From Megascapheus bottae (Eukaryota > Chordata > Mammalia > Rodentia > Geomyidae), in contig JANJXV010000016.1 of NCBI GenBank assembly GCA_024803745.1, positions 41,286,501 to 41,350,500 on the forward strand: a DNA stretch of 64,000 nucleotides, read 5' to 3'. The position numbers and the translations under genes are program-made. Every line of letters begins with the position of its first letter. Position 1 is the stretch's first letter. The notes below the pieces were generated by a model. That model was given only the letters and a program-made list of their open reading frames with translations. It had not been told where the DNA came from and made no database searches. This document shows, one piece after another, positions 13,598-24,690 of this stretch.

Positions 13598-13915
13598 ATT
13601 TTTTATTTTATTTTATTGTTGGGATAACAGTTACATTCTTAGGTAGTGGGTGCTTACTTCTTGAACATCAATACCCTTTCTCATGGTTTTGTCCTCGTTC
13701 CCCTCCCCCCACCCTATCCCAGTCATCTTGTTTCTTCCCCCCTTTCCTTCCCTATTTCAAATAAACAAATAAATGGACATACAATATGCCAGGTAACAAA
13801 GTCAGATACAGTAACCACATAAGGTTAACCATAAGGGCAAAAAAAAAAAAAAAGACAAGAGAAATAACATAACAACAATCACACAAGATAAACCTCTTTT
13901 TTCCATATCCTAGAG
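13598..13915 (-). mobile_element. L1-type retrotransposon 3' UTR fragment, 5'-truncated
   Basis: Minus orientation: the A-rich tail appears as T-rich 'attttattttattttattg' at the left. It is followed by the complement of the 3' end 'gtaactgttatcc', and then by a pyrimidine tract (13690-13755) that is G-rich on the sense strand. The same arrangement recurs at 17.2, 37.2, 49.0, 49.6, 54.6 and 58.1 kb. Mammalian L1 3' UTRs typically carry such a G-rich polypurine tract. No ORF2 sequence is left. A SINE begins at its right edge. Confidence 0.7.
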
Positions 13916-14119
13916 TTTTTTATTTTTTGCCAGTCCTGGGGCTTGAACTCAGGACCTGAGCACTGTCCTTGGGCTTTATCCTCAAAGCTAGCATTCTGCC
14001 ACTTGAGCCACAGCATCATTTCCAGGTTTTCTATATATATATATGGTATGGCGGAATCCAACCCAGGTCTTTCTGTATGCTAGGCAAGCACTCTACCACT
14101 AGGCCAAACTCCCGGCCCT
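13916..14119 (-). mobile_element. IDL-Geo type dimeric SINE
   Basis: On the minus strand the left monomer starts at 14119 as 'gggccgggagtttggcc'. It has an A-box TGGCCTAGTGG and a B-box GGTTGGATTCC, the pol III promoter elements of a tRNA-Ala/ID-like head. An AT-rich linker with (TA)n at 14033-14042 follows. The right monomer contains TGGCTCAAGTGG and GAGTTCAAGCCCC, and the element ends in an A-rich tail at 13916. This is the structure published for IDL-Geo of geomyoid rodents. Confidence 0.85.
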
Positions 14120-14312
14120 CCGTGATGTTTTGTGGTGGCACAAGCACAGGGTTGGAGGTAGATAACAATGAGTAGAACCTGAACCAGGTATTTACATGTT
14201 TTTGGAATTTTCCCAGGTAAGTGATGTCTTCTAGGCCAAATGAGTACATAATACTATTTCAGGGCAGTGTGAGAATTAGCCATCTTATTAATGATATTTT
14301 TATATATAACTA

Positions 14313-14351
<39 letters not shown>

Positions 14352-14354
14352 CGC
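14313..14354. repeat. (TA)n(TG)n compound microsatellite
   Basis: About five TA units pass directly into about 16 TG units. Both motifs can leave B-form DNA (cruciform and Z-DNA respectively). Confidence 0.95.
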
Positions 14355-14618
14355 ATGTAATATCTGAAAGCCACCATATTTTAATAAGCCAACTCTGATA
14401 ATTAATATTGTCTCTTTTTAGACATGTTATGAACGACAATTACAATTTGTCAAGAAATTATGGGTTAAACTTCTTACGTTCTTTAAAATTAAGTGACATG
14501 ACTCAGGAAATTTGTGATGGAGCCTAGTTGTGAGTTCAAGGCTGTGTGTATGTGATATATGGTCCTTTCCCCACCTTTGTATTCAGCTCCTTGTGTCTTG
14601 GAAGAATGGCTCACACTT

Positions 14619-14825
14619 CTTTTTTTTTTTTTTGTGGGTCATGGGGCTCTTCAGCTCAAGGCTACTGCCCTACCCTTGAGCCAAGCCCTACTTCCCATTT
14701 TCTAGGGGTTAATTGGAGATAAGAGTCTCATAGACCTTTCTGCTTGGGCTGGTTTTGAACCACAATCTGAGATCTCAGCCTCCTGAGTAGCCAGGATTAA
14801 AGCGTGAGTCAACTGCATCTGGCTG
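14619..14825 (-). mobile_element. 7SL-like-headed SINE with variant right monomer
   Basis: The plus strand reads poly(T), right monomer, 'ttaattggagataagagtctc' linker, then 'gatctcagcctcctgagtag', the complement of a B1/Alu-like head. The right monomer is shortened: the segment that usually holds 'gaactcagggcctgg' (the B-box-like part) is missing. It carries the variant 'gaagtagggcttggctcaag', also present in the copy at 23802-24040. Confidence 0.8.
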
Positions 14826-15454
14826 TCTTATTTCTTAATGACTTGACACTTCTCTAGGGAGTCAGTGCTTTGCTGATATGATATGAGGAAATGATACGAT
14901 TTGAGGATACAAACAGAGCTTTGACATGGCACTTTTATCAAAACTGGACCTTCCTCAATCCATGAGTGGGCTGCTATTGTAGCCCTATCAGTAAGGATGT
15001 TTAAGATCAAGTATCTGGAAAATCTAGCCATTACTCTTTGGCAGACGTTTCCCACATATAATTGGCATAAAGTAGAATCACTAGAGGTAGCAGGTTAATT
15101 CATTTAGTACTTGGGATTACATTTTTATCCAATTTATCTTGGAGGCACACCAAGAATTTACCTTCATTAAAATTAGATGTCCTTTGGGTGCAATACTGAG
15201 AAAGTTTTAAATAGTTTTAAGTGGGTAGTTTGCAATACTTTCTTCAAATATTCTCCAGGATGAAATACTTATTTATAGGCTCTGTGGTGTTGAACTTTGA
15301 GATCATTTTTATTTGAGTATACCTGGTGCTATTTGCTCAGAAAATTTGACCCATTTTCTTTTTACCTTTTTTCCCCTTTATCATGTACTTGTGTAAGTTG
15401 TAGAGCGCTTTTTTTTCAAGCACAAATCCTTTACTTTCATGAGAGGATTAAAAT

Positions 15455-15456
<2 letters not shown>
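14826..15456. other. Unique sequence, no gene recognised
   Basis: AT-rich DNA with short open frames only (75 and 90 codons, no motifs). Confidence 0.45.

Positions 15457-15502
<46 letters not shown>
15457..15502. repeat. (GT)n microsatellite, about 23 units
   Basis: Uninterrupted GT dinucleotides. A 90-codon frame reads through it as Cys-Val and is not a gene. Confidence 0.97.
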
Positions 15503-15505
<3 letters not shown>

Positions 15506-15638
15506 TATTCACAAGCTAAATCAATGTTTCCTCAATAGACATTGTAGAGTATTTGGAAATTCTTTCTAAGGAACTTGATCTCTGGGCATAACTATAGGAA
15601 TTCAATCTATATAATAGTCTAGAATGTTTCTTCCAGAT

Positions 15639-15845
15639 CTTTTTTTATTTTTCTTCCAAACCTGGGGCTTGAACTCAGGGCCTGGGCACTGTCCTTGAGC
15701 TTCTTTTGTTCAAGGCTAGAGCTCTACCACTTGAGCCCCAGCACCACTGTGGTTTTCTTCTGTGTATGTGGTACTGAGGAATTGAGCCCAGGGCTTCATG
15801 CATGCTAGGCAAGCACTTTACCACTAAGCCACATTCCCAGCTCCA
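15639..15845 (-). mobile_element. IDL-Geo type dimeric SINE with target-site duplication
   Basis: The minus strand reads an ID-like head with A-box TGGCTTAGTGG and a B-box region near 'gggctcaattcctcag', then the right monomer with GGCTCAAGTGGTAGAGC, then the A-rich tail. The flanks are 'tttcttccagat' (15627-15638) and 'tttcttgcagat' (15846-15857), a 12 bp target-site duplication with one mismatch. This supports a retrotransposed insertion. Confidence 0.9.
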
Positions 15846-15857
15846 TTTCTTGCAGAT

Positions 15858-17151
15858 TTTTGGACTGGGTAGGGTAATCTGTTTTTACCTCTGTGCTGAA
15901 TTTTAGTCTTTGCTGAGATCAGCCCACTCGAGAAGATCCAGCAAGCCATGACTTTTGGTGATGCTGGTGATATGATGACGATGTTTGATCCTGTGGCACA
16001 CGGCTGGACAGTGGGAGATGCTAGGTAAAGGAGGCGAGCCACAGCTCTTTTGGGTCTTTGGCGCTGAGGTTATTCTACCATGCTGGCTTGGGTGTCCTGG
16101 TGGGTCAGCTTCCTCCACTGTGTGTAGCACCCCCACCCCCAGAGCGGCCATCACAGCACATCCCCTCTCTCTGCGGTAGCCCAGTCCTGGCTCCAGCTAC
16201 TCATCTACACTTGGGAAGCATTCCTGGTCGTTCCTGGTGTACACAGATCTAGGTGCTTTCGCTCATTCCCTTTCTTCCCGGACAGGCTAGCACAACCAGA
16301 TGGAATGCATTGAGAACAAATATTTAATTATTGAACAAGGTGCTGCCTCTGAATTATTTGATTAACAGAAACACACGACAGGTATCTGACCCCAAGGCCC
16401 ACGCTTTTCCTTTATGCCTCGCTTTGTCAACAGCCATTTGTCGCTTCTCAAAACTCAAGTGGAGAATCTCATGAAAATTTTATTTGAGTTGCATTAAGAT
16501 GAACACACCTGACCGAGGGACTGAGAGTGCCTCCTCCCCTCCTCAATTTACACAGCATCTCAAACATTCCTGAAACTTCTCTTTCATGACCTCAGCCACA
16601 GCACAAAACCCTTTCACAACTGCTGGACCTACAAGTTAAAAATTTAAATGTATTACTATTTTGGAATGCCAGGTTTACAGAGGTTGGACTGAAATTTTGT
16701 TTCTAACCTTAGTGACTCTAGCATTTTTTAAAACTATTTGTTCCACTCACATTAGCTTTCTTAAGTTTTTGTTTCAAGAGAATTATTTGAATGGGTGCCA
16801 GAATAGCTCCCTACAGCATCCAATGATAATAATGACAAGAACAGTAGTCACATTTGAAACTGAAAATGCACACTGGAGTATTTTAATTACATTTACTGCG
16901 ATCTTTGAATCATCTGTTCATCTTCCTTGAAGACCTTTCTGTGGCATCACAAATTCACTTCAGGGTCTTCTACATCTTATATCCTGTTAGCTTTCTGGAC
17001 CACTGGCTAGGCATGCGTTCTTCCCTGAGCTGTGCCAGCCACCGGGGCCACGTTGTGACTTTATGTAGTTCGTGGTCTGTGTTTAGGAAGTTTCCAGCTG
17101 TGTGAGTGACATGGATGCTTCCTAATGTGAATAGCACTGCTTTCAAAAACA
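15858..17151. other. Unique sequence, no gene recognised
   Basis: No repeat or gene recognised. Open frames are below 90 codons and overlap on both strands, the pattern of chance reading. Confidence 0.45.
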
Positions 17152-17368
17152 TCTGTATTTTATTTTCGGGGTGATGTGTAGCGGGGTTACAGTTACATTC
17201 GTCAGGTAGTGGGTGCATTACTTCTCAAACCTTGATACCCCTTCTCATGTTTTTGTCCCCCTTTTCCTCCCCCACCCTCCCAATCATCTTGTTTCCCCCT
17301 TCCCCTTCCCTATTTCAAATAAACAAACTCAGTATATACAGTACATGAGGTAACAAAGTCAGATACAG
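17152..17368 (-). mobile_element. L1-type 3' UTR fragment
   Basis: Plus strand: 'tattttattttcggggtgat', then 'ggggttacagttacattcg', 'cttgataccccttctcatg' and a C/T-rich tract, then 'caaataaacaaac' and 'aggtaacaaagtcagatac'. This is the same order as the other L1-like 3' ends here, in minus orientation. It is truncated after about 215 bases. No target-site duplication is clear. Confidence 0.7.
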
Positions 17369-18311
17369 TTTTGTGTGTGAGATATATGGATTCTGTGTAA
17401 TGAATTAAATTATGAGTGTTCATGACACATGCAGGTACACATATACATGAGTAACTAGGAACCACAAATGAGAGGAACAAATACACAAGTACAGAGCAAG
17501 CAGTGATTTCTCCCTTTGGAAGATTTATGTCTTCTGTCTTCATCCTTTCCCCTTCCTCACTGGCAAATTTCCATGCTGATGAACTGTCTTGACTGGATAA
17601 TTAAGATGACTATTGTAAACTGAGCCATGTTAATGAAACTCTAGTAAAAAATACGACTCCCTGTTTGTAGTTTGATATATCGTGTAATCTTAACTCGGAA
17701 GAGCATTCCTGTTGACGAGCTGTCCTTGCAAGTTTCTCTTTAAGTTTAGAGGAGGCATATGATTAAATTTTCACGTATCTTGCCACACCGTTTTGCAAGC
17801 ATCATCCTCATGAGCACATCGAAATCAATAGTGTTAAGGATGTAAGCAAGAAGGCATTTTAGCCATGACACAATTTGATAATATCTCATTCAGATTGCAG
17901 TGAAACAAAGACCAATCTCTCTCAAATTCTGTGTGCTCGGGGAACAGTAATGTGTTTTCTTGATGAGGGCAGCTGGAGGTTTCACGGCATGTGGGGGATC
18001 CCTGGGTCCCTGTGACATTCTCCTTCTGGAGGCTGGCCGCAGCCGGGCAGCCTGCGCCCATCCATCTGGGAGAAATGTAGATCTCAGCTTGGGATTTAGC
18101 TGACTTTTCGTTCATGGAAAAGTCTCAAAATGGCGATGTAGAGCTAGGTTATTGCCTAATGGTAACAACACATTTGCCCCCTTCGATCAGACTTAGTGTA
18201 ACTTGTGTTCTAATTTTTTGAAACAGAAGTTTGATTGATGAATTCTGTAGGCCATGTGTGGAATGTACGTATATAACAGTGAGAGCATCACAAAGCATTT
18301 CTATGTGCCCA
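17369..18311. other. Unique sequence, no gene recognised
   Basis: No repeat or gene recognised. Confidence 0.45.
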
Positions 18312-18368
<57 letters not shown>

Positions 18369-18518
18369 TGTGTATGTATGTATGTATGTGTGTGTATGTT
18401 TGTATGTGTGTGAATGTGTGTATGCGTGCATGTATGTGTATATGTATGTGTGTATATATGTGTGTATGTGTGTATGTTAGTATGTGTATGTGTGTGTGAA
18501 TGTGTGTGTGAATGAATT
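18312..18518. repeat. Compound (GCT)6-(TG)n-(TGTA)n repeat
   Basis: Six GCT units (18312-18330) pass straight into TG dinucleotides and then about 150 bases of TG/TGTA/TGAA variants up to 18518. Long open frames on both strands (81-147 codons) are Cys-Val or His-Thr repeat readings and are not genes. Confidence 0.95.
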
Positions 18519-18936
18519 TTAGACACAGCCAATGGATGGCTTGCAAGAATCCCACATTCTCTCTTGAGAGAGGAGGATGAATCAGGAACCAAGGAACTCA
18601 GTGTTTTTATGCGTTTACTACAGCATCTGCAGCCTGTCTTCCAGAAGCAATGATTCGTGTGTCATGGGCCGTGTGGATTTGTACCATGGTACTCTGTCTC
18701 AGGGGAGAGGAAAATGAATTGGGTTTGGAATGAAACTCTGTTTAGCCCTTGAATATGAGAGAAAAAGAGCTCATAAATCTGCCTTTTATTATTTTATAAT
18801 TGTGTGCCTTCGACTAGTTCTCATTTAACTCATTCATGAGTTATCATTTATGGAGATTACGTCAGGGGCGATACATGTTGAAGCTTTTCTCAGTGAGATG
18901 CAATCAACTTTTGTTACCTTTGTTCTCTTTCTTGCA
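18519..18936. other. Unique sequence, no gene recognised
   Basis: AT-rich DNA without recognisable features. Confidence 0.4.
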
Positions 18937-19068
18937 GCCAAACCTGGTGGCATGTGCTTGTAATTGCAGCATTTGAGAGATTAAGGCAAAGAGGATCATG
19001 AGTTTGAGGTCATTCTGGGATGCATAGGGAGACCTATCTCAAAACAACACTCCTTGTAATAAAAAAAC
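18937..19068 (+). mobile_element. B1 (7SL-derived) SINE monomer
   Basis: It begins 'gccaaacctggtggcatgtg', continues 'ttgtaattgcagcatttgag', has a B-box-like 'gagtttgaggtcattctggg', and ends 'agacctatctcaaaac' followed by A-rich sequence. This is the order of a rodent B1 / proto-B1 monomer. Unlike the other 7SL-headed SINEs in the window it has no Geo-type right half. Confidence 0.75.
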
Positions 19069-20865
19069 ACCCAGGGAACATAAATGAGACCAGTACTACC
19101 AAAAAAAAAAGATAGTTAAAGTACAGATAGTACAGGTCTATCACAAACGACAGGGAAAAGAAGTAGAAGAGCCCTGTGTGTGCGTGTGTGCTGAATTTTC
19201 TTTTCGGTATGAGCTATGCTAAGCATGCTATTTTTTTTTGTCATGGATGGCCTTTTCTATTTCAAGTACCTGGTAACTGTTACATAAGCAAACACGATTA
19301 GACAGGGAGTACTCAGAAATGCGCCTTCCTTCTTTGAGGCAGAATCTAGAAGAGCTTTGCTCAGGTGAAGTGGGACATTGGTTTTGTGGGGATCTGAAAA
19401 CCCAGGCCCCTGCTTTCCTAGAGAGCTTTGAACTGCGCTCACATCAGGCTTTCCCTCCCCACTGACTTCTTCCCTCAGCAGGAGGCCTCCCTCTTCTAAA
19501 GGGCAAGGGGGCCTTTCCTCTTCTCTCCCAGCCTTATTGCCTGTCTGCCAAGCACACATGCTCCCTTGCTCTCTGTGCTGAAGAAGAAGGCAGCTGTGTA
19601 AATCTTCCCTCTGTTAACTGCTGCCCGTGTCATCCCGGGAAAGTCTCTCAAATTTTTTGTATTTCTTTTTTTTTATATTTCATTTTTAAAAATCTGGTTG
19701 TGAAAATATGTGAGATAACAGATAACCTCCTTCCATATTTGAAAACAATGAAGATTTTAGAGAAAGGTATTAAACAGAGCACATATCACCCCTGCCCTCC
19801 AGAGATACATGGGTGCCACGAAACAGGAATTTCATCCCCTGGATTCAAAGACAGCGGGAATTAGGAGAAGAGAAAGTAGAGGTTTATTCGTTTTGCCAGG
19901 TAAGATAAAGAATATCAGCACCACTATCTCAAGAAAGGCTGTAGAGCCATGGGGAATGTGAGAGTAAGGGAGTCAGTCCATCTTTGTGAGGTGCCACAGC
20001 GCGGCCTTTTGGACAGCAGTACGCTAGCAAGAATAGCTGCCAGGAGTAAGAAGCCCGTCTTGACCTGGAGGTAGGTACTAGGGATGGGGGCAGGGTGACG
20101 GGAGGACAGAAGAGGCCGGATGTGATCAACATGAGTCAAAAATTGGAGGCGTGCTGACTTCTGGAATTTATGTGGGAGAGGAGAGGCAGGACGAGGATGA
20201 GAGATACCATGAGTCCCCCATCAAAGTGCATTACATGGATATGTGAACACATCAAATGAGTCCCCTTATACATCTTAATGGATGCTAATTAAAATGTGGG
20301 GAAAATAAATGAGTAAAACAACAAAAAGGCAAACAAACAAATGAAAAACAACCCATGGTCCAGTCCTCAGAGGGGTGAGGGTGGGAGGCCAGCGGCCTTT
20401 AGAGAAGAGCCAAGAACATAGAGCTGTGGCTCTGCTCAGGTCCCGCGTCCCTCCTTCCCCTCCCTGGGCCTGCCTGCACTCCCTCAGCCAGCGAGGCAGG
20501 GCAGGGCCTGTGGGGTCCTGGCCTGGAGTGGACCTCACATTCTGGAATGCCCTCAGGGTGGGGACAGAGGAAATGGGGAAAGAAGAGGTGAGCAAACGTG
20601 CTTTCAACAACTTCTGTAGCTGAGCCTGTCGGGGACGTGGGTTAGTTCGGAGGTGGAAGTGCAGGTGTGCAGGTGCCGAGGTGATGTCTGCTCTGTGCGT
20701 CCTCCAGAGGTGTCTGGTGGTGTCACCCCGACTGTAGGAGCAAGATGCCTGGTGCTCTGGGACACTTGGTGAGCATGGGCTGAACAGTCACCAGTGCAGC
20801 CAGTGGAAGAAAGCATTCACACTGAAACATACCCTCAATCAGCTCTCCTGCCAGCACGCTTGAAC
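19069..20865. other. Unique sequence, no gene recognised
   Basis: Mixed composition; 20380-20600 is GC-richer. A 111-codon minus frame (20275-20610) and an 82-codon plus frame overlap in that part, which fits chance opening in GC-rich DNA. No exon or RNA gene recognised. Confidence 0.45.
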
Positions 20866-21413
20866 ACAGACACACACAGACACACACAGACACACACACA
20901 GACACACACACACACAGACACACACAGACACATACACACACAGACACACAGACACACATACACACACAGACACACACACAGACACAGACACAGACACATA
21001 CACACACAGACACACACACAGATACACACACAGACACACACACACATACACACACAGACACACACACAGACACACACACAGACACACACACAGACACACA
21101 CACACAGACACATACACACACAGACACAGACACACACAGACACACACACACAGACACAGACACACACAGACACAAACACACACAGACACACACACAGACA
21201 CACAGACACAGACACACACACAGACACACAGACACAGACACACACACAGACACATACAGACACACAGACAGAGACACACAGACAGAGATACACACACACA
21301 GACACATACACACACAGACACATACACACACAGACACATATACACACAGACACACAGACAGAGACACACAGACAGAGATACACACACACAGACACACAGA
21401 CACACACACACAC
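20866..21413. repeat. Long CACACAGA-type tandem array, about 545 bp
   Basis: CA dinucleotides are interrupted every 6-12 bases by GA or TA, giving units such as cacacaga, cacagaca and cacatacacacacaga. A higher-order block containing 'gacagagacacacagaca' occurs twice, near 21265 and 21358. Open frames of 197-234 codons on both strands are repeat translations (Thr-His or Cys-Val) and not genes. Confidence 0.97.
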
Positions 21414-22684
21414 CATTCCTGCATGCATGCACATCACCTCCAGGAATTCACCGGGAATCTCGCATTTCTGGACTGGCTTCATTTTAAATTACCTGTGACA
21501 CACGCCTTCTAGAAACAGCAGGCTAGTTCCTGTCTTTTTCTCTTTACATGAATAATTAAGAATATATGTACTTTGCACCATTTTCAAACCATATTTGCTT
21601 TGAACAACTACTGTTTTCCAAATTGCATTTGACATACTTCCTTCATGGTCCAAATACAGTGTATTTCACGGTTGCAATGTCTTACACAATTACTGTGGCG
21701 TCCTAAGTGTCTGAATGTCAGAATAGCTCACCAAGCAGTGCCTAATATTGGCAATGAAAAAATGCATTTCCTACTGCTTTTTCAACCATTGATTCAAAAC
21801 TATCCCATCCTAGCATCTTAACTGCCTTACATTTCATATTTACCAAGTAATACTTACTATCTGGATGGACACATATAAAATAGAGACCTCTCCTTAAAAT
21901 AATTGCTATCAAGCAACATGACTGTCACTTCAGTTCATGTTGAAGACATCTGGAGAATTGCTTAAAATAGGATTCTAGTTAGTCATTATCCATTTTCTTT
22001 AGCTATGTTCCCTTGTAATTTGATTCTGATGGAGATTTCCCTTCCTGGAAGTTATGTAAAACAATGAAATCAGATTAAAGTGCTTAAAGGACAAGTTGGA
22101 TTAGAAGTGTTAAACTCAAAACAATCAAGACAAGGAGCTCACAGACTTGAGTGAGGAACAAAAATAATTTTGGTTATTTATATCCTATTAGATAATGTAG
22201 TTTAATAATTATCCATAATAATGTGATAGAATATAGATAGTAAATGAATATAGAGTGTGTCACCATAATCCCCTCCGTTTATATGAGCTCTCTGAGCACC
22301 AGGTCAGCGCCTGGTGAACAATGGCTATTTTCATACAGGATAGCAGGATGGACATATAATGGCGGTCTTGGTCAAAATCGGTCAATCTTTCAATACATGC
22401 ATTTGGAAAACAAAGTCTCAAAGGTAGAAATGAAATTTTTTAAGCATTAGACTTGTGGAAAGCTGGAATGAGTTATTCAGTTTACAAAGACCAGTATATA
22501 ATATCATTTGGTTCTTTGTTTTTCTGTGTTTGCAGATTAGCACCTGACATTTTCTCTTAATATTAAATGCATTGTGTTGTGTTGTTGGAGAAATGACAAG
22601 ACTCTGTCCTAAAGAGCTCAAAAATCTTTAGAAGATACTTTATTCTCCTGAGGAACTTATTGCAACTATTATTATTATTAATTA
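21414..22684. other. AT-rich unique sequence, no gene recognised
   Basis: No repeat or gene recognised, apart from a short (ATT)n run at 22667-22682. Confidence 0.45.
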
Positions 22685-22905
22685 TCTGGTGGTTTGAATT
22701 CAGGGCTCTGTGCCCACTTGCTTGGCTTATATAGCTTCCACTCTATCGCTTGCGCCTGGCACCTCACACTTGAGCCATACCTCCAGCATTGCTTTCTGCT
22801 GGTTATTTTGGAGAGAGTCTTATGGGTTTTTCTACTTCTGCTCGCTCTGAAGTTCCATCTTCTGGGTCTCAGCCTCATGAGTAGCTATGACTGGAGACAG
22901 CGCCC
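22685..22905 (-). repeat. Diverged 7SL-headed SINE
   Basis: The right end reads 'gggtctcagcctcatgagtag', the complement of the B1/Alu-like head. The left end reads 'ggtttgaattcagggctctg', the complement of the right monomer's B-box-like region. The centre is poorly conserved, so this is an old copy or a related older family. Confidence 0.6.
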
Positions 22906-23188
22906 AACATCTGGAGGGAACGATTGACTTTTTGATGTGTTATTGATGCTGTGACAGCATTTGGAATGTTGTATAGTAAGTGCATACACACTGACGATGG
23001 CTATGTGATGTCAAGATTTGCCTTATAACGTAGGTACGAGAGTGTCTCCACTACTGGAATGTCAGAGAAGAGTTTGGAAAAGCGTTTCTGATTGCTGTTG
23101 CCAACAGTGGATACTGGGGAAATTAGTAGAAGCCTCTCTGTATGGTGCACATATTCATGTGTTTCTATAGTACAAGTTAGAAACTCCA

Positions 23189-23408
23189 GCCAGGCCCCAG
23201 TGGCTCACACCTGTCATACCAGCTACTCAGGAGGCTGAGCTCTGAGGATCATGGTTGGGAGCCAGCAGGGGCATAATAGTCCATGAGACTTATTTCCACT
23301 TAACCACCAAAACAGTCAGAAATGAAGCTGTGACTCAAGAGGCTGAGCCTTGAGTGAGAAAGCTCAGGCCCAGGACTGGTGTAAAAACAACAATGATGAC
23401 AATGAAAC
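23189..23408 (+). mobile_element. 7SL-headed SINE with Geo-type right monomer
   Basis: It starts 'gccaggccccagtggctcac', then 'tactcaggaggctgagctctg', then the linker 'tccatgagacttatttccac'. The right monomer is degraded ('gaagctgtgactcaagaggc'), and the tail is 'aaaaacaacaatgatgac'. The insertion is complete at the 5' end. Confidence 0.85.
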
Positions 23409-23801
23409 CTTTTTATACGTTTAGCCTCTAGTGAGTTTGTGCAGTATGGGCATATTGCCATTGGCTTAGTCATTTCTAGGTTTGGAATATTTTACAGTTC
23501 TACAAAAATATTCTCAAAATTGTGTAAGATACAGTGTGTATTGGTGCATGAAATTCCACCCACATTAATTTTTTTCCTTGAGAGGAATTTTGTGGTGTGG
23601 TCACTGCCTGTATGAACGTGGTGTGGATTGTCCCGCAGGTGGCAGGGGTACCTCTGTCACTCTCAGGAGAGTGTCACATCCAGCACCTCTCATCATCACT
23701 AAAAATGTGCCTTCAAGGATATGCCATCTCATTAAGAACATCAGAAAGATAAACAATTTGTTAAAACGGAAGACATTAATGTGGATAGTAGAACATTTGT
23801 A

Positions 23802-24040
23802 GCCGGGTGCCCTGGCTCATGCTTGCAATCCTAGCTACTCAGGAGGCTGAGATCTGAGGATCAAGATTCAAAGCCAGCCCAGGCACAAAAGGACCTGAGA
23901 CTCTTATCTCCAATTCACCTCTAGAAAATGGGAAGTAGGGCTTGGCTCAAGGGCAGGGTGGTAGCCTTGAGCTGAAGAGCTCAGGGACAGCGCCCAAGCT
24001 GAGATTAAGCCCCATGGCCCACCAAAGAAAGAAAAAAAAT
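23802..24040 (+). mobile_element. 7SL-headed SINE, variant right monomer
   Basis: The head is 'gccgggtgccctggctcatg', with 'ctactcaggaggctgagatc' and 'attcaaagccagcc'. The linker is 'gactcttatctccaattcac' and the right monomer is the variant 'gaagtagggcttggctcaag'. The tail is A-rich. 'tagaacat' occurs at both edges (23789-23796 and 24042-24049), compatible with a short or degraded target-site duplication. Confidence 0.85.
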
Positions 24041-24203
24041 TTAGAACATGTAGAAACTCCCATGTCTAAGAGAAGAGAAAGTGGTATTGAAATATGAATG
24101 TTTAAACCAACATTCCAGAATATTGTGAAGTTTTGTCTACTCTTCACTTATAGTGAAAGCTGAAAACATTATACAAACTTTGTTTTGGAACATACTTTTT
24201 CAG

Positions 24204-24231
24204 AATAGATGTGACAAGTGTCACATCTATT
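24204..24231. other. 28 bp hairpin palindrome with TGACA-AG-TGTCA core
   Basis: The arms aatagatgtgaca (24204-24216) and tgtcacatctatt (24219-24231) are perfect 13 bp reverse complements around 'ag'. The core tgacaagtgtca (24212-24223) has the form TGACA-N2-TGTCA, which is known as the palindromic site of MEIS/PKNOX/TGIF homeodomain proteins. Binding here is inference only. Confidence 0.9.
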
Positions 24232-24429
24232 ATTTAGAGCTGAAATGTCAAAATAAAGTTTGGGGGAAAAAGAAATATTTGACTGACTCTAGTCACGGAG
24301 CTAGAAAATGATCTGAGGTGCTGGCACTGAGGACAGCAGGGGTAGTGTGAGAGGGAGTGGTGGCCCTCGGGGAATTTTCTGATGCACATCCTTCCCCTCC
24401 TCCCTCACTGCATTCCCGTGACGCTTTGA

Positions 24430-24519
24430 CTGGAGATAATCCATAGGGAGAAGTTGCAGTTGATGTGCACGCTCAACTTGATCGACCAGAAGAGCACAGA
24501 GATTAGGACAGCACCACTG

Positions 24520-24570
<51 letters not shown>

Positions 24571-24690
24571 ATAAGAGGACTCCAGAAAAGAATAATGAAT
24601 GAGAGAAGACTTACCTGGAATGTGAGTGGTCCTATCCCATTGGCTGGGGTCCTGGGCAGAATAAAAGAGGAAAAGGGAACAAATCATGTT
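24430..24690 (+). repeat. Old L1-type 3' UTR-like segment (tentative)
   Basis: The segments 'cgctcaacttgat', 'cctggaatgtgagtgg' and 'ctggggtcctgggcagaata' resemble old rodent L1 3' UTRs that read 'ctgtcaacttgac', 'tgtgggcggcaccattcc' and 'ggctggggtcctgggct'. It is interrupted by a (GT)n run. Family assignment is from memory and could be wrong. Confidence 0.4.
24523..24568. repeat. (GT)n microsatellite, about 23 units
   Basis: Uninterrupted GT dinucleotides inside an old repeat-like segment. Confidence 0.97.

Noticed and set aside
13879..14249. Frames of 60-72 codons
   Set aside because: They are readings of an IDL-Geo SINE.
18149..18592. 147-codon minus frame with His-Thr repeats and a Gln/Ala run
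   Set aside because: It is the TG/TGTA/GCT compound repeat read on the complementary strand.
20723..21498. Open frames of 197-234 codons on both strands
   Set aside because: They translate the CACACAGA array (Thr-His or Cys-Val repeats). All frames are open because the repeat lacks stops, not because of coding.
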